The notes beneath the pieces are model-generated. The model ran no database searches. It saw only the letters and a program-made list of their open reading frames with translations, and was not told the DNA's origin. Below are positions 55,254 to 64,000 of a DNA stretch of 64,000 nt, one piece after another. Every line of letters starts with the position of its first letter. The first letter of the stretch is position 1. Made by a program: the position numbers and the translations under genes. This DNA is from Phymatolithon calcareum (lineage: Eukaryota > Rhodophyta > Florideophyceae > Hapalidiales): the NCBI GenBank assembly GCA_977006965.1, contig OZ345374.1, forward strand, positions 992,001-1,056,000, read 5' to 3'.

Positions 55254-56078
55254 TCACCACAAGTCCAGAAGGAGCGTGACAATGGCGGTAGCAGCGAGAG
55301 CGCTGACAGCGGCGTCGTAGAGCGTGGCCTTTCCGCGGTGACTTGGGCGTTCGTCCAAGGCGAAGAACATAGGGAAGCCGACGACGAAATAGAGCGCATT
55401 TACGATAGATCCCACCTTGACAAAGCGGTCCTTGTCCGAGTATGTGTACAACGGGAAGTGCTGAATAGACACGGCCTCGAAGACAGCGGTACCGTACGCG
55501 AGTGCGCAGATGACCGTCCACCAAGCGATAAACGCGACGAGTCGCGGAACAGACGTCAGGAGGCGGGAGAGTGCGCACGGAATGACGTTGACAAACGAGA
55601 AATAAAAAGTGAAGTAGAAGAATGTGCACAGGAAACACACAATGGGAACATCATTGAAACGGTGAGCATCGAACAGATAGCGCGCTCCCAGAAGCTGGTA
55701 GAAGTAGTGCGTCCAAAAGTAGTTACCGTAAAATGAAAATATCGCCAGCTAGACAGTGGCCTTGACCCAGAATCGCTCGTGCACGGGGCGACCGCGGTCC
55801 TCAGCGTAGGGGAACAGCACTGAGATAATGATGCCTGGTGTGCACAGCGCGATGGATATGAAAAGGTAGGTATATCGGTCGCATTGGTGATGAATACCCG
55901 TGTCAAGCACGCCGGCCAGCAAAATAAGGAGTGAAAGCGTGGCCCAGGTAAGCGAGAGCTTCTCAAAGAATGCCTTGGATTCGTCCAGCGCTAAGAATGA
56001 CCACGATTTCCCTGTAGAAGTCATCATGAGGTACAGGGCCGTAAACAGGTCATGCGGGGATGAGTGAATGCTTGACAT
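55254..56078 (-). pseudogene. CPI1: Cycloeucalenol cycloisomerase-like gene with nonsense codon
   Basis: CPI1 opens the cyclopropane ring of cycloeucalenol to give obtusifoliol in plant and algal sterol synthesis, as a membrane protein of the endoplasmic reticulum. The first frame (56078-55749) has an ATG, two hydrophobic segments and the motif RPVHERFWVKATV. An in-frame TAG (55751-55749) follows, exactly where plant CPI1 has Trp in WVKANLW. The frame then continues with LAIFSFYGNYFWTHYFYQLLGA, the most conserved CPI1 block, and with FPLYTYSDK, VGSIVNALYFVVGFPMFF and LLLDLW. A TGA ends it where plant proteins continue DLWR. A single TGG-to-TAG change explains the first stop. The unit B copy would lie beyond the window. 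Confidence 0.85.
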
Positions 56079-56141
56079 TGGAACCCGCAGGCAAGGGTCA
56101 CGCTCTTGAAGTGTCGCTCACTTGCATCTAAGATGTGACTT

Positions 56142-57112
56142 GTGGTCAACATTCCGTCCTCCTCTCGTGTTTCCGTCCTCTCCGCCTCTTTCTATTCCGC
56201 TCTACCGTTGGGTGTTCTGAAGGGCACCGATTTCGGATTCACGGGTAAGGTGCGTCGCATGGATACTGAAGGAATTCATCGTCGCCTTGATCAGGATGAT
56301 ATCATAGTTATTCCCAACGTTGGATTTTCACCGTCCGCCCAGTTGTTCAATTGTCAAAGTGAGGCTGTTGCCGGCGCATGTGCGGCGCAGTTGCGCGCTG
56401 AGAAACTCATTTTCCTCGCAGAGGAGGATATCATTTGTGATACTCGCACGGGAAGAGCTATCGCGAATCTTACGTTTGAGGTTGCAGATTAGTTTGTTGA
56501 GCGACATGCAAACGAGTTACCTGACGACTTTCGACTGGCAGTGGAAGAGTGCGTGGGCGCGCTGCGTAACGGTGTGCGACGCACGCATATTCTTAATCGT
56601 TTTATCAACGGTGTGTTGCTCATGGAGGTGATTCAATCGGACTGATGATTTCGAGGGATATTTACGAAGGTATTCGACCCGCGCGTGTGCGAGATTTACC
56701 CGGCATGGTGGAAATCATCAAACCGTTGGTGAAGAGCGGTATTTTACGCCATCGCGAACGTGCAACAATTGAGCATGAGCTTGGGGACTATGTTGCCATC
56801 GAGCGTGACGGTATAATCATCGCATGTCTCTCACTCTGTATCGTTGAAGATGACCCGCGATGGGCTGAATTGGGCTGCTTTGCCATGCATGGTGCATATC
56901 GCAAGCTGGGGAAGGGGGACGCAATGATGAGCTTTGTTGAACGTATTGCGTTCTCAAAAAGTGTTGAAAATCTGTTCATTCTAAGCACACAGAGTTTCCA
57001 TTTCTTCATGGATCGCGGATTTGCGGAGATTTCTGTCGCAGATCTCCCGATGAGTAAACAAGCGTACTATGACTCTGAGCGAAAACGGATGATCTTCAGG
57101 AGAGTGTTGTAG
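56142..57112 (+). pseudogene. 5'-truncated N-acetylglutamate synthase pseudogene
   Basis: This is nearly identical to codons about 229-555 of the intact gene at 46415-48106 but lacks the start, transit peptide and first kinase-domain part, because the duplication breakpoint falls inside the gene. It has further lesions. CAG to TAG at 56490-56492 stops the kinase-domain frame after VAD. A 10-nt deletion near 56632 removes part of the codons for FHRDG and shifts the frame. An AAG-to-TAG change ends the GNAT part at 57112. The GNAT portion (56645-57112) remains open but would have to start at an internal ATG. Confidence 0.92.
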
Positions 57113-58041
57113 GAGACACAACTGGTATGCAGAATTTTCCTTTCAAAGCTTTTAAAAAAGCTTTGAATGGCGGATGACAAGTCGTATCTAACTATTGAAG
57201 AAGCACGTGGTTGTTTTTCTCCATTTTTGACGCGTTGCAATGCGTAGAGATTTGATGATGCTATCCGGTTTCATCAAGCGACAGCAGAAGAAGTTCAGGC
57301 TACTTGATATTTCTGCTGCAGCGTGGTAACAGAGGTGCTCTCTGATTTCCAGTTCTAGATTAGTAGGCCATGACGAGAATAGAGCACGTAGGTTCGCATC
57401 CTTCGATGCAAGTACTCCATCGAAGTCATGTATCAAAGGAACGTCAAAGAGAGAGAGCCGTGGTATGAAGCAGATTACGGAGGGCTTTCCGTTTACACTA
57501 GCCGCGGAATGGCTCCAGTGATCTCCATCCATCAATTTGGACCCGACCCGCCGCTTGCTTCAAATGGGCTTGTCACACGAACACATGCGTGATCCCAAGA
57601 ACATCATGTGCAGGCAGGGGCCCTGTAGCACCGAAAATTTCTTCCAATGTGACGCAATGACATTGTTGGACATAAAAAGCCATCATCCAGCTACCTCCGC
57701 GAGCTTCAAACCCACTCTGCGAGAAGGCGGTCAAACCCAATGGATCGTTGCCGGTTCTGGGGAAGAGTATGCAATAAAGATGTACCGAGCGCGAGTTGTG
57801 TAGAGCTTGCCTCAAGTCTCAACGACCAAGTGAACTATTTTCGACTCTTGGAAGGTCTTTCCTGTACCATCGGAAGCCATGAGAGCCGTATCTGCAGGTA
57901 CCGGGACTACGAGACCATCATCACAGAGCACGTGGAGTAGTAGCAATGCAATGGTGGCCATCGCGACCGGGTGTCAGGTCTGGCGACTGTGCATTTTGAA
58001 GCAATGGGAGACACACAGATGGGTATGGTACACCAACCTCG

Positions 58042-58386
58042 TGTAATCACTGAGAGTGAAAAGATAAGGTTGGGTTTATCTTGAAAAGGGTGATCTCTCT
58101 GTGATGCGATGCCTCAGTCTATGATGCGATCAGGATCGCGGCTTAAATAGGGGCGGGGGCGAGCAATTGCACACCTTGCCAAAAGGGGGACACTAACCGA
58201 CACTAGACTAATATTACGTTGAGTGTTAGTCGGTGTCTGCGATCAATCCGTTCGTTCTTCTTGGAAGAGTCGATGACCAAATGTGTTGACAGTGTCGGTG
58301 GATAGATCGCAAGGAGCCGTTATAGAGCTCCTACGTCGATGGTGATAATGTCGTTCATTACACCCCTGCAACATTGCGTGTCTACA
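58042..58386 (+). mobile_element. Solo LTR, 345 bp
   Basis: The insertion begins TGTAATCACTGAG and ends GCGTGTCTACA, the TG/CA ends of an LTR. It is flanked by CTCG (58038-58041 and 58387-58390). Unit A has the uninterrupted sequence ACCAACCTCGGCGAG near 49034, an empty site. A TATA-like TTAAATAGG lies near 58144, as expected for an LTR promoter. No internal retroelement sequence remains. It is unrelated to the copia LTR at 4346. The orientation is taken from the TATA-like box. Confidence 0.75.
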
Positions 58387-58450
58387 CTCGGCGAGTGTAT
58401 CCAGGTGAAAAGTTTGAGGAAAGAGTGGCTCCCGGTCTCTGTGCACACTC

Positions 58451-58522
58451 AGCTCTTTTTAGAAATACCGGTGATATTCAACGCACATGCGTTGAACATC
58501 TACGGTGTTTCCAAAAAGAGTA
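58451..58522. repeat. Foldback with 35-bp arms (unit B)
   Basis: AGCTCTTTTTAGAAAT...ATTCAACGCA is followed by CA and a diverged reverse complement (TGCGTTGAAC...AAAAAGAG). It replaces the hairpin seen at the equivalent place in unit A. Confidence 0.75.
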
Positions 58523-59041
58523 CTCTTAGTTGGAGAAATCATGTCACGAACTCTAGCTCGCCACGGTGTGCTTTACAGAGGCAAAAGTGCGACTCGTTCC
58601 CCTTGTTCATTCATCCTAGAGGAAGCCCAACAGCACTGTAGACTGTTCGCAGAATAATGTAGCCGAAGCAAAAAGCACTCTTGTACTCTAGGCATTCGGA
58701 AGCGAGCTTGGAAATGCAACTCCTTCACCTCAATGCCCGTTAATAATAATTATTCTCGTTAACGAGTGCTTTTTGCGTTCGCGATAGCGGACGTAACCGT
58801 TCGCCTAATAATAATGTATAATTTATTGTACATTATTATTCGCTGAACGGACCACAAAGTGTTGCGCTTCGAAAATTATTTTTCGCAAGTCGAACGTTGA
58901 AGTTTTAGCCATTTATATTGAAAATCCATGTTTTCGGAATTCTTTTCAGCAAAGTTGATCCGCAGGAACGCCGTAGAATCCGATTTATAAGACTAGCCCT
59001 GGGAGGAAACCACCCAACATTTCCGCACATGACCAAGCAAG

Positions 59042-60055
59042 ATGCCGTTCCGCAGGAGTCAAAGGAACCGAAGCGCTCTAAGCAGAGTGACGGCGACATA
59101 CGATAGTGCCGTCAATGCGTTTCGGTTGGCCTCTGAAGCGACTGTCGCCTCCCCACTTTCGCGCGATTCTTGGGCTTCCGTGCATAAGGCGGTCGTTGCC
59201 GGCCAGGCTGATCCTTACGGCGACGGTGATCAGTCCCCAATCCCGGATGAAGGGGTAAGTGGAAGTAGCAGGGCTATCGATATTATGCAGCAACCAATGC
59301 GTGAGGCTTGGGCGAGTGGATTGGATCTTTACCACTTTCTGCACGATAAGGAAACTCTTCATGTGATGTGCTATTATGGCAATGTGGAAGGCGTGCGCAA
59401 TTGCATCGCTGCAGCACAGGAGAAGGTGAAGGGTGGTGATAATGAGGCAATGAAGAAGACGGTGGAGGAAAGGATGTCGATGATGCGTCTGACACCCTTA
59501 CATGTGGCTTGCACAGGCGCAAGGACTCTTGGTTGCAACTTGCTCAAGTCGGAAGGCCGCTACGTGAAGATTGTCCGGATGTTATTGGAGGCCGGGGCGC
59601 GTCCCAACGCACGCGACATTCTCGGACTTACTCCGGTGGCAATTGCCGCAGCATTTGTCAGCACCGCTGAAAGTTGCTCACTTGTGCCGCTCCTCGTGAA
59701 GTATGGGGCCGATGTAAATATCAAGACGCGGTTTGGGGAAGGGTTCTTGCCCCCTACGATTATAAAACACAACAGGGGAGCATTCCGGGCACTAGTGCAT
59801 GCAGGGGTTGATTTGGATCATGCGGATCGGACGGGACTCACTAGTCGCAAAATGGCGTCCCATCCGGTTTTGCTGGCGTATATTTTTGAGGCGGAGCAAT
59901 GGCGGGCGGTGAGTAAGACGCTTTGTGACTTCTGTGGTAAGGCAGCTGCGAAGAGTAAGTGTGGACAGTGTCTCGAGGAGAATTATTGCTGCAGGGAATG
60001 CCAGATGATGGACTGGAAGAAAGGGCATAAGAAGAGGTGTGTGAAAAAGGAGTAA
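59042..60055 (+). CDS. Ankyrin repeat/MYND zinc finger protein (unit B), 337 aa
   Basis: This is the tandem paralogue of 49718-50731, the same length and without gaps. Ankyrin repeats lie at about 105-285 and a complete MYND finger at 296-334 with all eight Cys/His ligands (CDFC, CGQC, YCCREC, HKKRC). The roughly ten substitutions are conservative or lie outside the zinc ligands (Ser to Ala near residue 52, Lys to Glu near 88, Glu-Ile to Asp-Ile near 190). Both copies keep their 5' flank for at least 100 bp, so both may be expressed. The partner and role are unknown. Confidence 0.85.
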   Translation: MPFRRSQRNRSALSRVTATYDSAVNAFRLASEATVASPLSRDSWASVHKAVVAGQADPYGDGDQSPIPDEGVSGSSRAIDIMQQPMREAWASGLDLYHFLHDKETLHVMCYYGNVEGVRNCIAAAQEKVKGGDNEAMKKTVEERMSMMRLTPLHVACTGARTLGCNLLKSEGRYVKIVRMLLEAGARPNARDILGLTPVAIAAAFVSTAESCSLVPLLVKYGADVNIKTRFGEGFLPPTIIKHNRGAFRALVHAGVDLDHADRTGLTSRKMASHPVLLAYIFEAEQWRAVSKTLCDFCGKAAAKSKCGQCLEENYCCRECQMMDWKKGHKKRCVKKE

Positions 60056-60485
60056 GAGATTGCGAAATGGATGGGAGGTGTCACCCTATGAGGATAGGGG
60101 CTGCGTAGTTTATTGTGCACAATACTTTACGTTGTTTGTTGGTCACTGTTCAATTGAAAACGAGAATGGTGATATTCACCGTGCAGACCATTTATCTCCT
60201 TCGGTGTACTTGTGCATCAAGCTCTGATGGGTTATGGCGACTGTAACATTTAACATACGGACCAGAACAATGGGATTTAAAATGCGAATTGTTAGATTTC
60301 TTACGAGAGGACGCAAAATGTTGAGGAAATTCGCTAAATAGACACACCTAGCCAAACCTACTACACAACCCTAACAAAATGTACTATCATACTCACCCTA
60401 GCCAAACCTAGTACTCATCCGTTTCTCAGAGCGCTCTATGCCACAGTAAAATTTCTTGGGTGCGCTACTCTCTTTGGTTTAGCTC

Positions 60486-60710
60486 CTAGTCGCAGCTATT
60501 GATAGCATCTTCGTCATCGAAGGCAGTGAGGTCGATGATCATGGACTGAGCCGGTTTGTCGGTGTGCTTTCGCTTCACCTCGACAAGGTTGTGGATGTTG
60601 GGCCTGCCGCATGTCTGTGAGAAGTGGCCGGTGTGTCCACACGAGGAGCAGTGACGGGCCCTCATTTCGGACGGCAAGCAGGGCTTCTTCCGCTTGCGGC
60701 CGGCTTAACG
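60486..60710 (-). pseudogene. Transposase C-terminal fragment with CCHC zinc knuckle
   Basis: The minus strand reads AGRKRKKPCLPSEMRARHCS then CGHTGHFSQTC, that is a basic segment followed by a CX2CX4HX4C knuckle, then about 40 residues rich in Lys and Asp. MuDR-type transposases end in this way: a GRP-K-KR basic patch, then C-x-x-C-x-x-x-G-H-x-x-x-x-C. A stop lies directly before the basic patch, though a TTAAG acceptor could join it to an upstream exon. No DDE core is visible in the element. Confidence 0.45.
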
Positions 60711-60899
60711 ACAAGGACAAACGGCATTAAATCATCTTGTATTTCTTTCTTTCTTTATTGCAGATGACGTCAATTTTTAAGTTAACGCTTAAACTTGCTC
60801 TCGAGCAAGTTCTCTTCGTTCAAATATTGGATTATCGCTACAGGTTTCTCTCTGCACAGATCTTCTACCGTTTTGCTCCGAACTCTGCCGATGAATTTC

Positions 60900-61180
60900 C
60901 GTCGACTAACAGCCCGACCCGAACAAATGTAGGATCATATGTTCCACAGTTTCCTTCACACCATACAGGCATTACTTGCACATTGGGTTGTGAGGAAGTG
61001 GCTCATTCTCGTTGTGTCCATGGTGATCTTGTATTTCTGGTCACCAGGGACTCGAACACGCGTGATGCTGCCCTTGGCCCACGCTCTCAACATCCATACG
61101 TCCCCAAGCCTGTGCTTGTTCCACGGGTCGAACGCGTCCCGATGCTGCACAAAGCGCCTAGCAGCGTACAAAAAGTGTAG
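60900..61180 (-). pseudogene. Retroelement zinc-finger-like fragment
   Basis: The minus strand encodes SITRVRVPGDQKYKITMD and HFLTTQCASNA, then after a frameshift KETVEHMILHLFGSGC. This recalls the C-terminal zinc region of LINE reverse transcriptases (H-x-L, then C-x-x-C, then ETVEH-x-L-x-x-C). It lies inside the TIR element, either captured or part of an unusual transposase. The assignment is tentative. Confidence 0.3.
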
Positions 61181-61450
61181 CGACGACGTGGCTGCATGCC
61201 CGCTGTGCTCTTACGTAATCGCCCACCTGTAGCCACGAACTCCTTCTTGTCCATGATTTCAGAGTGAGTAGCGCGGGAGCGTTGGGAGTTGAGCTTGTCA
61301 GACGAATTCGAGGATGTGCAGGAAACTTGGATCTAGGGAAGTAGCAAAGCTACTTCCCTTTTTTCCCTCCAAAAAACTCAACTGTCAAAGCTCCACGTAA
61401 CGGATGAGTAGTAGTGTTGGCTAGGTTGTCTATTTAGCGAATTTCCTCAA

Positions 61451-63338
61451 ATTATTTTATATTGAAAAGGCGAGGGGAGAGGGAGAGAATGAGTTTGTCG
61501 TCTGTTTTTTGAGGAGTTCAAAATGGAGAGCGTGAAGATCCGACATTCGCTAAAAGATTCCATGTGTTACAGCAAAGTGTTGTACTGTAACTTGAGATAA
61601 CATGTCCGTCCGGAACCTCATCCAAATTCTGGCTGGAGCCGCCCAATGAACGGAACTGCACGCGCTCCGACAATCTGTACGGTTTACTCTGCAGCAGTCC
61701 ATAGAGCACTATCGAGGACACATCCGATTGCGCATAACATTGTTCCACCCCTGCCCCAACCACGCAGATGTTCCCAACCTTCGATTTGCACACCGCGGGC
61801 ACAGCGGTATTTTGACTCAACATTATCACACATGAGTGCAATGCCGAACTTGCAGAAACACAATAAGTGTCATTCCTTTGAAGACACCTTCTAAGAGTCA
61901 CGTAAAAAGAGATCTAATTTCTCCTAAACATTAATGCACAAACTTAAACGCAGCAGATACATCTGAAACTTCTTCGTTGCTCAATTGGTCCCATTGTCAT
62001 CTTCTGGACTGCAAAAATACCACATCCGTGGAAAAAATGAATCCCAGTGCCCATTCTATGGTGAAGCGTGTGATATCCATGAGTAATGTATCACCTGGAG
62101 TTCCAGTCCCTTGCTTTTGGTAGAAAGAAGCAAAGCATTATTTACATAATGGATGGATGCCATGATCTGCATGGTCTTGCAGGTCGTTTCGTCCCCCTTC
62201 CCTTAGAAAAGAGCCGCTCTATGTCGGTATGCAGAATGGTTACTTCGTATTTGGCATCTTCACAGAAGACAGAGAATAGAGGGAAGACTGTCGCTCGTTT
62301 GCAGCAGCTGTTTTTGATATTCTCTCCCGCGCGATATCCATTACAAAGCCGGATGGATAGTAATTGTCTGGGCTCACGCACACTTTAAAAGTTTACGTCC
62401 ACCAAAAAGGTTCCTTTTGTGGACACGTGCAGGTGCGTTTCGAAGTTTGCAACCCAAGACGCACACCATATGAGATTCAACAGCAATAGGATACATTCAT
62501 CTCATCAGCTGCAGACTACCAAGGATATTCGATAAAATGGTCCCATGTGCCCTGAATTCACGGCCGATGTTGTCTGGGCACTTTCGACCTTGTTCTTGAC
62601 GATGGCGTAAAGAACGGGGCGTGAGTGGCGAACGACGAGTTGTTTCATGGCCTGTTGTGAGGACGCTCGCTCGCCTGGCAGGCAAGGATATTGCCTTTAC
62701 GCTTACGCTGGCGTAAAAGGCAGTCAATGGGAGAGTACATGTGAATTGCATCAGAAAGGCATTAGGTTCATTGTCGAAGAGCGGCAGCTGGAGACTTGCA
62801 AGATCTCACTGTACAAGGCTGTACAAGTTGTTTTTAAAATGAGCGTTCACAGAACCGATATCGGCCATCAACTTCGATTTCCTCTTGGACATAAAACTAC
62901 TCTAGCGACTTGAACAAAGTGCAATCAGTACTGGACTCTGCTACCGTTCTGTGCAGATATACACACCAGTTAGCTCTAGTGACCCTCGTGTACTACTGCA
63001 TGCTTTGAAAGACCACGGAACGTGCATCTCAAGGGTGTGACCACAAATTGGAATGAGTCGTGTCACATTAATTCGGATTGTTCATCTGGCCGGCCATACT
63101 CTTTCATAAACGGGAGATTGACGAGAGAAGTGAATTTGGGAGACAATTCGAAACTGGACCAAGTAGTCCTCGAGGAATGCGGCAACGCAGGGGATCCTTT
63201 CATCCTATAGCCAAACATAGGGCGGAACAGACAGACATCCACGGTTGAGACAAAAAAGAAAAACGACATATGCACATGTGCAAAGAAATGAAAAACGAAA
63301 CGAAAAAAAATATATATTGTACATCCCCCCCTTCAACC
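61451..63338. other. Spacer before RMI2 (unit B)
   Basis: It is homologous to about 52550-54466. No conserved reading frame is seen between the copies. Confidence 0.45.
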
Positions 63339-63743
63339 TCACTCATTCTGCGATCGCAAATACGCATCAGCAAGCTCGACGTGCCACAACGACTCCGCCA
63401 TGGGTCCACTGTTCGTGAGCACGCGAACAGTAGTGGCGCGCACAGCAGTGACCTCACCACTCGGCGTCCGCAAGCAGTGACCGACGGCCATGGCATAGAC
63501 ACCGGGAGCGAGATCAGCCGCTGCTCCAGGGGCGTCCACGGAAGGAAGTAGCGCGGTGGTGACAATGGCCACGCCAGAACCGTCGTCAAGCAGGATGCGA
63601 CCAGACGCCGAGGACACGACTATTCCCTGCAACCACACCGGGGCCGAGCCCGTGATGTGTGCGAGAGCACGGATGAGCGACTTTCGCGCCGCATGACTTG
63701 TCAATAGCGCTGTGCGCCGCTTCCGCTCCGCGGCGGCTGACAT
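63339..63743 (-). CDS. RMI2: RMI2-like OB-fold protein, 134 aa
   Basis: RMI2 is the small OB-fold partner of RMI1 in the BLM-TOP3A dissolvasome, which resolves double Holliday junctions. The match to human RMI2 lies in ordered blocks: VWLQGIVV (human VWMQGRVV), LDDGSGVAIV (RDPSGDFSV), PGVYAMAVGHC (PGKYVMVMGVV), AVRATTVRVLTNSGPMAESL (AVKMTDLSDNPIHESM), and W-x-x-E-x-x-D at the end (WHVELADAY against WELEVEDLH). Length fits the family (human 147). The frame is ATG to TGA and intact, unlike the unit A copy, so this is the likely functional gene. Confidence in the family is good but rests on motifs only. Confidence 0.8.
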   Translation of the reverse strand: MSAAAERKRRTALLTSHAARKSLIRALAHITGSAPVWLQGIVVSSASGRILLDDGSGVAIVTTALLPSVDAPGAAADLAPGVYAMAVGHCLRTPSGEVTAVRATTVRVLTNSGPMAESLWHVELADAYLRSQNE

Positions 63744-64000
63744 CTAGAGGACCACGATGGCCGTGCTGCCTTCAAGAGGCACGATCGTTCGATGGCGGAA
63801 CACCACGCGTTGGAAGCGACGAAGCTATCGATACAGATAAGGTGCGGGCGGAATAATGCGCGTGTTAGCGATCGGTGATGGGGAAGAAATTCATTCACGA
63901 AGCAGAGATCGAGGCCTCTTTGCGTGCTGTACTTACCAGATTGTGGGTGAGCAAATAGAAATCGGCCAATAAATTCTTCCGTGATGTGGACATTTTGCGA
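63744..64000. other. Unit B spacer to window end
   Basis: It is homologous to about 54843-55095, with the same GTAAGT donor-like site on the minus strand. The CPI1 copy of this unit should follow beyond 64000. Confidence 0.5.

Larger units (their letters stand above)
47099..56141. repeat. Tandem duplication, unit A
   Basis: From GTGGTCAAC at 47099 inside NAGS the sequence is repeated, with indels, from 56142 to the window end. Base 64000 in unit B matches about 55095 here. Unit A carries the NAGS 3' part, ankyrin-MYND gene, frameshifted RMI2 and CPI1 with a stop, plus a 1553-bp insertion (50930-52482) missing from B. Confidence 0.93.
57113..59041. other. Spacer between NAGS pseudogene and ankyrin-MYND (unit B)
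   Basis: It is homologous to 48107-49717 with a solo LTR inserted. No gene is seen. The small frame at 57537-57803 parallels 48485-48754 but is not under visible constraint. Confidence 0.5.
60321..61450. mobile_element. Long-TIR DNA element with zinc-knuckle remnant
   Basis: The 1130-bp insertion is absent from unit A (where GAGGACGCAAATTC runs straight into TTTTATATTG near 52543-52560). Its ends are inverted repeats starting TTGAGGAAATTCGCTAAATA. Beyond these a CCTAGCCAA...CTACT word and an ACTCATCCGTT word recur at both ends, so the inverted zone exceeds 80 bp with an internal duplication on the left. Long terminal repeats and an internal zinc-knuckle protein suggest a Mutator-like (MULE) derivative. 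I see no 9-bp target duplication. A hairpin with a T run (GGGAAGTAGC facing GCTACTTCCC) lies at about 61338-61364. Confidence 0.75.
56142..64000. repeat. Tandem duplication, unit B (continues past window)
   Basis: The junction with unit A is near 56140, where sequence upstream of CPI1 changes abruptly to the middle of NAGS. Unit B holds a 5'-truncated NAGS pseudogene, an intact ankyrin-MYND gene and an intact RMI2. Insertions unique to it are at 58042-58386 and 60321-61450. Confidence 0.93.

Noticed and set aside
61338-61364. Hairpin followed by T run, like a bacterial terminator
   Set aside because: The DNA is eukaryotic and the hairpin lies inside a transposon; factor-independent termination is not expected here.
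1-64000. CRISPR arrays, bacterial operons, phage genes
   Set aside because: There are no regularly spaced direct repeats, and gene spacing, introns and transposons are eukaryotic.

Overview
The window is eukaryotic nuclear DNA. Protein genes are far apart, mostly intronless and on both strands, among transposon remains. Gene content fits a red macroalga (Chondrus-like florideophyte): an ArgA-type N-acetylglutamate synthase, a bacterial-type phosphoserine aminotransferase, cycloeucalenol cycloisomerase (plant/algal sterol pathway), secreted GH45-like and LPMO-like carbohydrate proteins and a possible sulfotransferase remnant. The organism is inferred; no rRNA or organellar marker is present.

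Layout. 1-4.3 kb: non-coding, with a hAT-type element (1066-1508, perfect 8-bp target duplication) and a PIF/Harbinger-like element (3334-3960). 4346-11192: a complete, young Ty1/copia retrotransposon with 325-bp LTRs differing at one base, a GGTAC target duplication and one 1747-aa gag-pol frame. 11.2-14.3 kb: a MITE-like element, a small secreted Cys-rich protein gene and a second Harbinger-like element. 14.3-30 kb: almost gene-free, except for a three-member family of an unrecognised small Cys/Arg/Ala-rich protein (two intact, one broken) and two opposed LINE fragments. 30.7-31.7 kb: a GH45 endoglucanase-like gene with one intron and an in-frame stop. 35.5-43.4 kb: RAD52, SerC and a secreted LPMO-like protein, all on the minus strand, plus two large palindromes.

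46.4-64 kb: an about 9-kb tandem duplication starting inside the N-acetylglutamate synthase gene. Unit A is 47099-56141 and unit B runs from 56142 past the window end. The units carry NAGS, an ankyrin-MYND gene, RMI2 and, in unit A, CPI1 (its unit B copy would lie outside). Decay is complementary: NAGS is intact only at the A end. RMI2 is intact only in B, with a 29-nt frameshift deletion in A. CPI1 in A has a nonsense codon, and ankyrin-MYND is intact in both. Comparing the units gives empty sites for three insertions: a TTAA-flanked TIR element (A), a solo LTR (B) and a long-TIR element with a zinc-knuckle remnant (B).

The recognisable host genes are ordinary housekeeping or secreted proteins and do not form one pathway. 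Arginine synthesis (NAGS), serine synthesis (SerC), sterol synthesis (CPI1), recombination and repair (RAD52, RMI2) and the cell wall (GH45-like, LPMO-like) are each represented once.
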